Part shown: piece by piece, positions 61,898 to 64,000 of the stretch
How positions within the stretch are numbered: position 1 is the first letter of the stretch
Layout: every line of letters begins with the position of its first letter
Assembly (NCBI GenBank): GCA_015698045.1
Contig: BLAL01000044.1
Location: 774,501-838,500, forward strand
Source of the DNA: Rhizophagus clarus
Taxonomy: Eukaryota > Glomeromycota > Glomeromycetes > Glomerales > Glomeraceae
Direction: 5' to 3'
Length of the DNA stretch: 64,000 bases
Notes under the pieces: generated by a model
Database searches by the model: none
What the model was told of the DNA's origin: nothing
Seen by the model: the letters and a program-made list of their open reading frames with translations, nothing else
Position numbers and translations under genes: made by a program

Positions 61898-63784
61898 ATG
61901 CAACCACTCTATGAATTGAATATTCAATTCTTTAAGTTTGTAGACACTCCTTTACCACTTATTTTAACAAACCGTCAATGGTATACGATATCAAAAGACC
62001 CTCATGCACGCGCAGAGTGGCTTATTAATAAATATGGCCGTGCCCACGCTCTTTTTCATGCAGTGAGACTCGGGAACAGCTTTATAACAGCTGAAGTAAT
62101 TCAAGCATTACTTGCAAGAAAAGTCATTTTATCTCGTTATTTCATACAACGCCTCTTAATGCATTTCGGCAATTATGATGAAAAGCTCATTGAACTTAAA
62201 ATAGAACATAACGTGAATCAGGTCGACTTCGATAGGATTCGAGCATTTCAAAGAAAATTGCAGATACCATGGGCCAGTAATTTATCTTTGCCGATCTTTA
62301 CCAAACTTATTACCGAGGGATACGTCATATTAAATGATCAAGAACTTGCAACTAAAGGAAACGATATGGAATTATTCCACTTCTTATCTGCAGGCCCTCT
62401 CGTTATCAATTTTGCACCCCAAAAATTACTTCAAAATATTAATGAAATAAAAGACTTAATTATCAATAAAAAGTTTATCCCTTTTCCACCTCGTCCAAAA
62501 CCTACTTATGAAGATAGTGTGCATTATATTCAGTTGATGCAGGCAAGAGCACACGAAGAGTACCCACCAAAGGATGGTTACGAAAATAGCCGTCAACTAA
62601 ACGTTGTAGCCAGAGCAATATTGATTCATCCGGATTTAGTGCTTATGTGGAAAGAAATTGGTTATTATGAAATTTGTAACGATGTCAACGAACTTGTTAT
62701 GCAAGGTGCACTCTTAATATTGTTTCCTCCAACACCACCAAATGATTGGGAATGTCCCGGTGTACGCGCTATTGTTATTCGTTTAAATCAGCTCATTGAT
62801 CTTGGATTTAAATTGACTGATACTGTCATGGAAGAGGCATTTCACTTATTTGAACATAGATTAAGTGAAATTGGTGATATCTTGATGAGCGCATTTCAAG
62901 TAATTCGTAAAGAGTCCAAATCAGCAATTTCTACTTCCTGCCTTATTAAAGCTATTAAACCCGAGAGAAGTCATAAGAACACTAATTTATTGGAATTCCT
63001 TATCGATAGAATTGATCAACCTGAAGATGCTATAGAAATTGCTTTGAATTTTTACAACGTCGGTTTCAGGTTGGATGTTAACGATGTTAATTCAATTAAA
63101 TCTACCAAGATTAGATCATTATCCGTTCATTCAAATTTATATTATTGGATTCTTAAAACTTATGGACCAGACTCTAAAAATACTCGAAAATGTTTTGAAG
63201 ATATCATAGAATCTAGAATTTGGGTGGATTTAAAATTACAAGAATCACCAGATAGGGACGTGCCAGAACATCTTACATCATGTGCTTTCAATTCTATCTG
63301 TTCTATCTATCTAGAATTCTGCAATGAAAAGGTTCCATTTAAAAAAGATTATTTGCCATACTTGCAATTGGCTAATAATGAAGAAATAATCAAACCATTT
63401 TTCGGAATAAGTTTACCAAAGGTATTTGGATTAAATCCAAGTATCGGATTGCCCTTGGAGATTACATATGCCTATAACAGACCGGAAGTTAGAGTTATTA
63501 TTAACAATAAGAGGAAATACAATGATATGAATGACTTGGCTAATCAACAAAAAAACGAAGCCAAAGAATGGTTTAAGTTGCTTAAAAAAATGAATACGGA
63601 TAATTCTCATATTGCTCAAAATTTCAAAAATGATCTTGAAGAAATTTTGGAGAAAATTACTACTTCACAAGATTCAGAAATTCAATCTATAATCAATTAT
63701 GAAAATAACGAGAATAACGAAAACGATAAAGTTTATGTTTCCGAGCAATTCACTGCAAGCTCCTCAAAAAGAATCAGGCAATAA
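61898..63784 (+). CDS. Single-exon fungal protein of unknown function, 628 aa
   Basis: ATG at 61898 to TAA at 63784, uninterrupted, with no intron signals needed. Residues 25-75 contain NRQWYTISKDPHARAEWLIN and KYGRAHALFHAVRLGNSFIT, then LLARKVILSRYFIQRLLMHF; this W-YGRAHALFHAVR pattern is shared by a group of fungal proteins of unknown role that I recall only loosely. The body is a series of helical segments of 30-40 residues (FTKLITEGYVILNDQELATK; LNQLIDLGFKLTDTVMEEAF; LNFYNVGFRLDVNDVNSI) with a recurrent '..GF.L.D' turn, suggesting an alpha-solenoid. The C-terminal 100 residues are charged with NNENNEND and end KRIRQ. No signal peptide or membrane segment. A binding or scaffold role is inference. 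Confidence 0.9.
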   Translation: MQPLYELNIQFFKFVDTPLPLILTNRQWYTISKDPHARAEWLINKYGRAHALFHAVRLGNSFITAEVIQALLARKVILSRYFIQRLLMHFGNYDEKLIELKIEHNVNQVDFDRIRAFQRKLQIPWASNLSLPIFTKLITEGYVILNDQELATKGNDMELFHFLSAGPLVINFAPQKLLQNINEIKDLIINKKFIPFPPRPKPTYEDSVHYIQLMQARAHEEYPPKDGYENSRQLNVVARAILIHPDLVLMWKEIGYYEICNDVNELVMQGALLILFPPTPPNDWECPGVRAIVIRLNQLIDLGFKLTDTVMEEAFHLFEHRLSEIGDILMSAFQVIRKESKSAISTSCLIKAIKPERSHKNTNLLEFLIDRIDQPEDAIEIALNFYNVGFRLDVNDVNSIKSTKIRSLSVHSNLYYWILKTYGPDSKNTRKCFEDIIESRIWVDLKLQESPDRDVPEHLTSCAFNSICSIYLEFCNEKVPFKKDYLPYLQLANNEEIIKPFFGISLPKVFGLNPSIGLPLEITYAYNRPEVRVIINNKRKYNDMNDLANQQKNEAKEWFKLLKKMNTDNSHIAQNFKNDLEEILEKITTSQDSEIQSIINYENNENNENDKVYVSEQFTASSSKRIRQ

Positions 63785-64000
63785 ATGACGAGACTATCCA
63801 ATAAACCGATAAAATATTATTTTTAGTTATAACCGTAGTTATAAAATTATACATTCTTTTCAATTTCAAAACCTTCGAATTAAATATTATTTATTTTTTT
63901 TTTTCTTAAAAAGGGTGATGGTAAGTTTCTGAATTTCTGAATTAGAATACAAATAATCCGAATCAATTTCTAACTTATTAATTTCAACTTTATAATTTAA
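63785..64000. other. 3' flank of the last gene
   Basis: AT-rich, with a T run at 63890-63905; nothing else identified. Confidence 0.5.

Noticed and set aside
1..64000. tRNA, rRNA and telomere repeats
   Set aside because: No GGTTCGANNCC-type B box with a matching cloverleaf, no rRNA text and no TTAGGG runs were found by eye; a tRNAscan or Rfam run would be decisive.

Overview
The window looks like nuclear DNA of an arbuscular mycorrhizal fungus, closest in style to Rhizophagus irregularis (Glomeromycotina). This is inferred from very AT-rich DNA with many poly-A/T runs, short introns (about 70-130 bp) with GTAAGT-like donors and TAG acceptors, a kinase-like gene with an N-terminal Cys motif followed by a Tyr-kinase-like domain (a family greatly expanded in these fungi), Crinkler-like remnants, and dense decayed DNA transposons. 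No species marker such as rRNA is present.

Only six loci look like intact or near-intact genes: a short hypothetical ORF (16150-16683, minus); a two-exon kinase-like gene with a lost catalytic Asp (25877-27843, plus); a five-exon SAM-dependent methyltransferase (35667-36963, minus); a two-exon Asn/Thr/Lys-repeat protein (39150-41259, plus); a five-exon SKP1, the SCF ubiquitin ligase adaptor (47244-48137, minus); and a single-exon 628-aa fungal protein of unknown role (61898-63784, plus). Exon borders of the methyltransferase, SKP1, the kinase and the repeat protein were read directly from splice signals with frame kept across every junction. There is no operon logic; neighbours are functionally unrelated.

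The rest is repeats and decay. Region 1-5100: pyrimidine tracts, AT minisatellites and an unusual array of intron-acceptor-like cassettes. 5800-13020: GTCCGG-type palindromic elements, a decayed hAT transposase interrupted by a 708-bp inverted-repeat element, and a 1280-bp Tc1/mariner element with clean TA target duplication and a broken transposase. 13240-18110: an old diverged tandem duplication. 19264-24330: a hAT-type non-autonomous element, a small TA-flanked element split by a solo LTR with 4-bp target duplication, a zinc-finger scrap and a broken PIF1-like helicase. 28380-33480: more small elements and a 17-bp minisatellite. 42584-46370: a 936-bp terminal-inverted-repeat element, a large hairpin element, and a decayed gene. 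48956-53900: a Crinkler-like N-terminal remnant and a long, heavily disabled gene of a coiled-coil plus Cys-rich type. 58420-59010: a broken second copy of the 3' end of the repeat-protein gene. Everything else is AT-rich intergenic DNA in which nothing could be supported.
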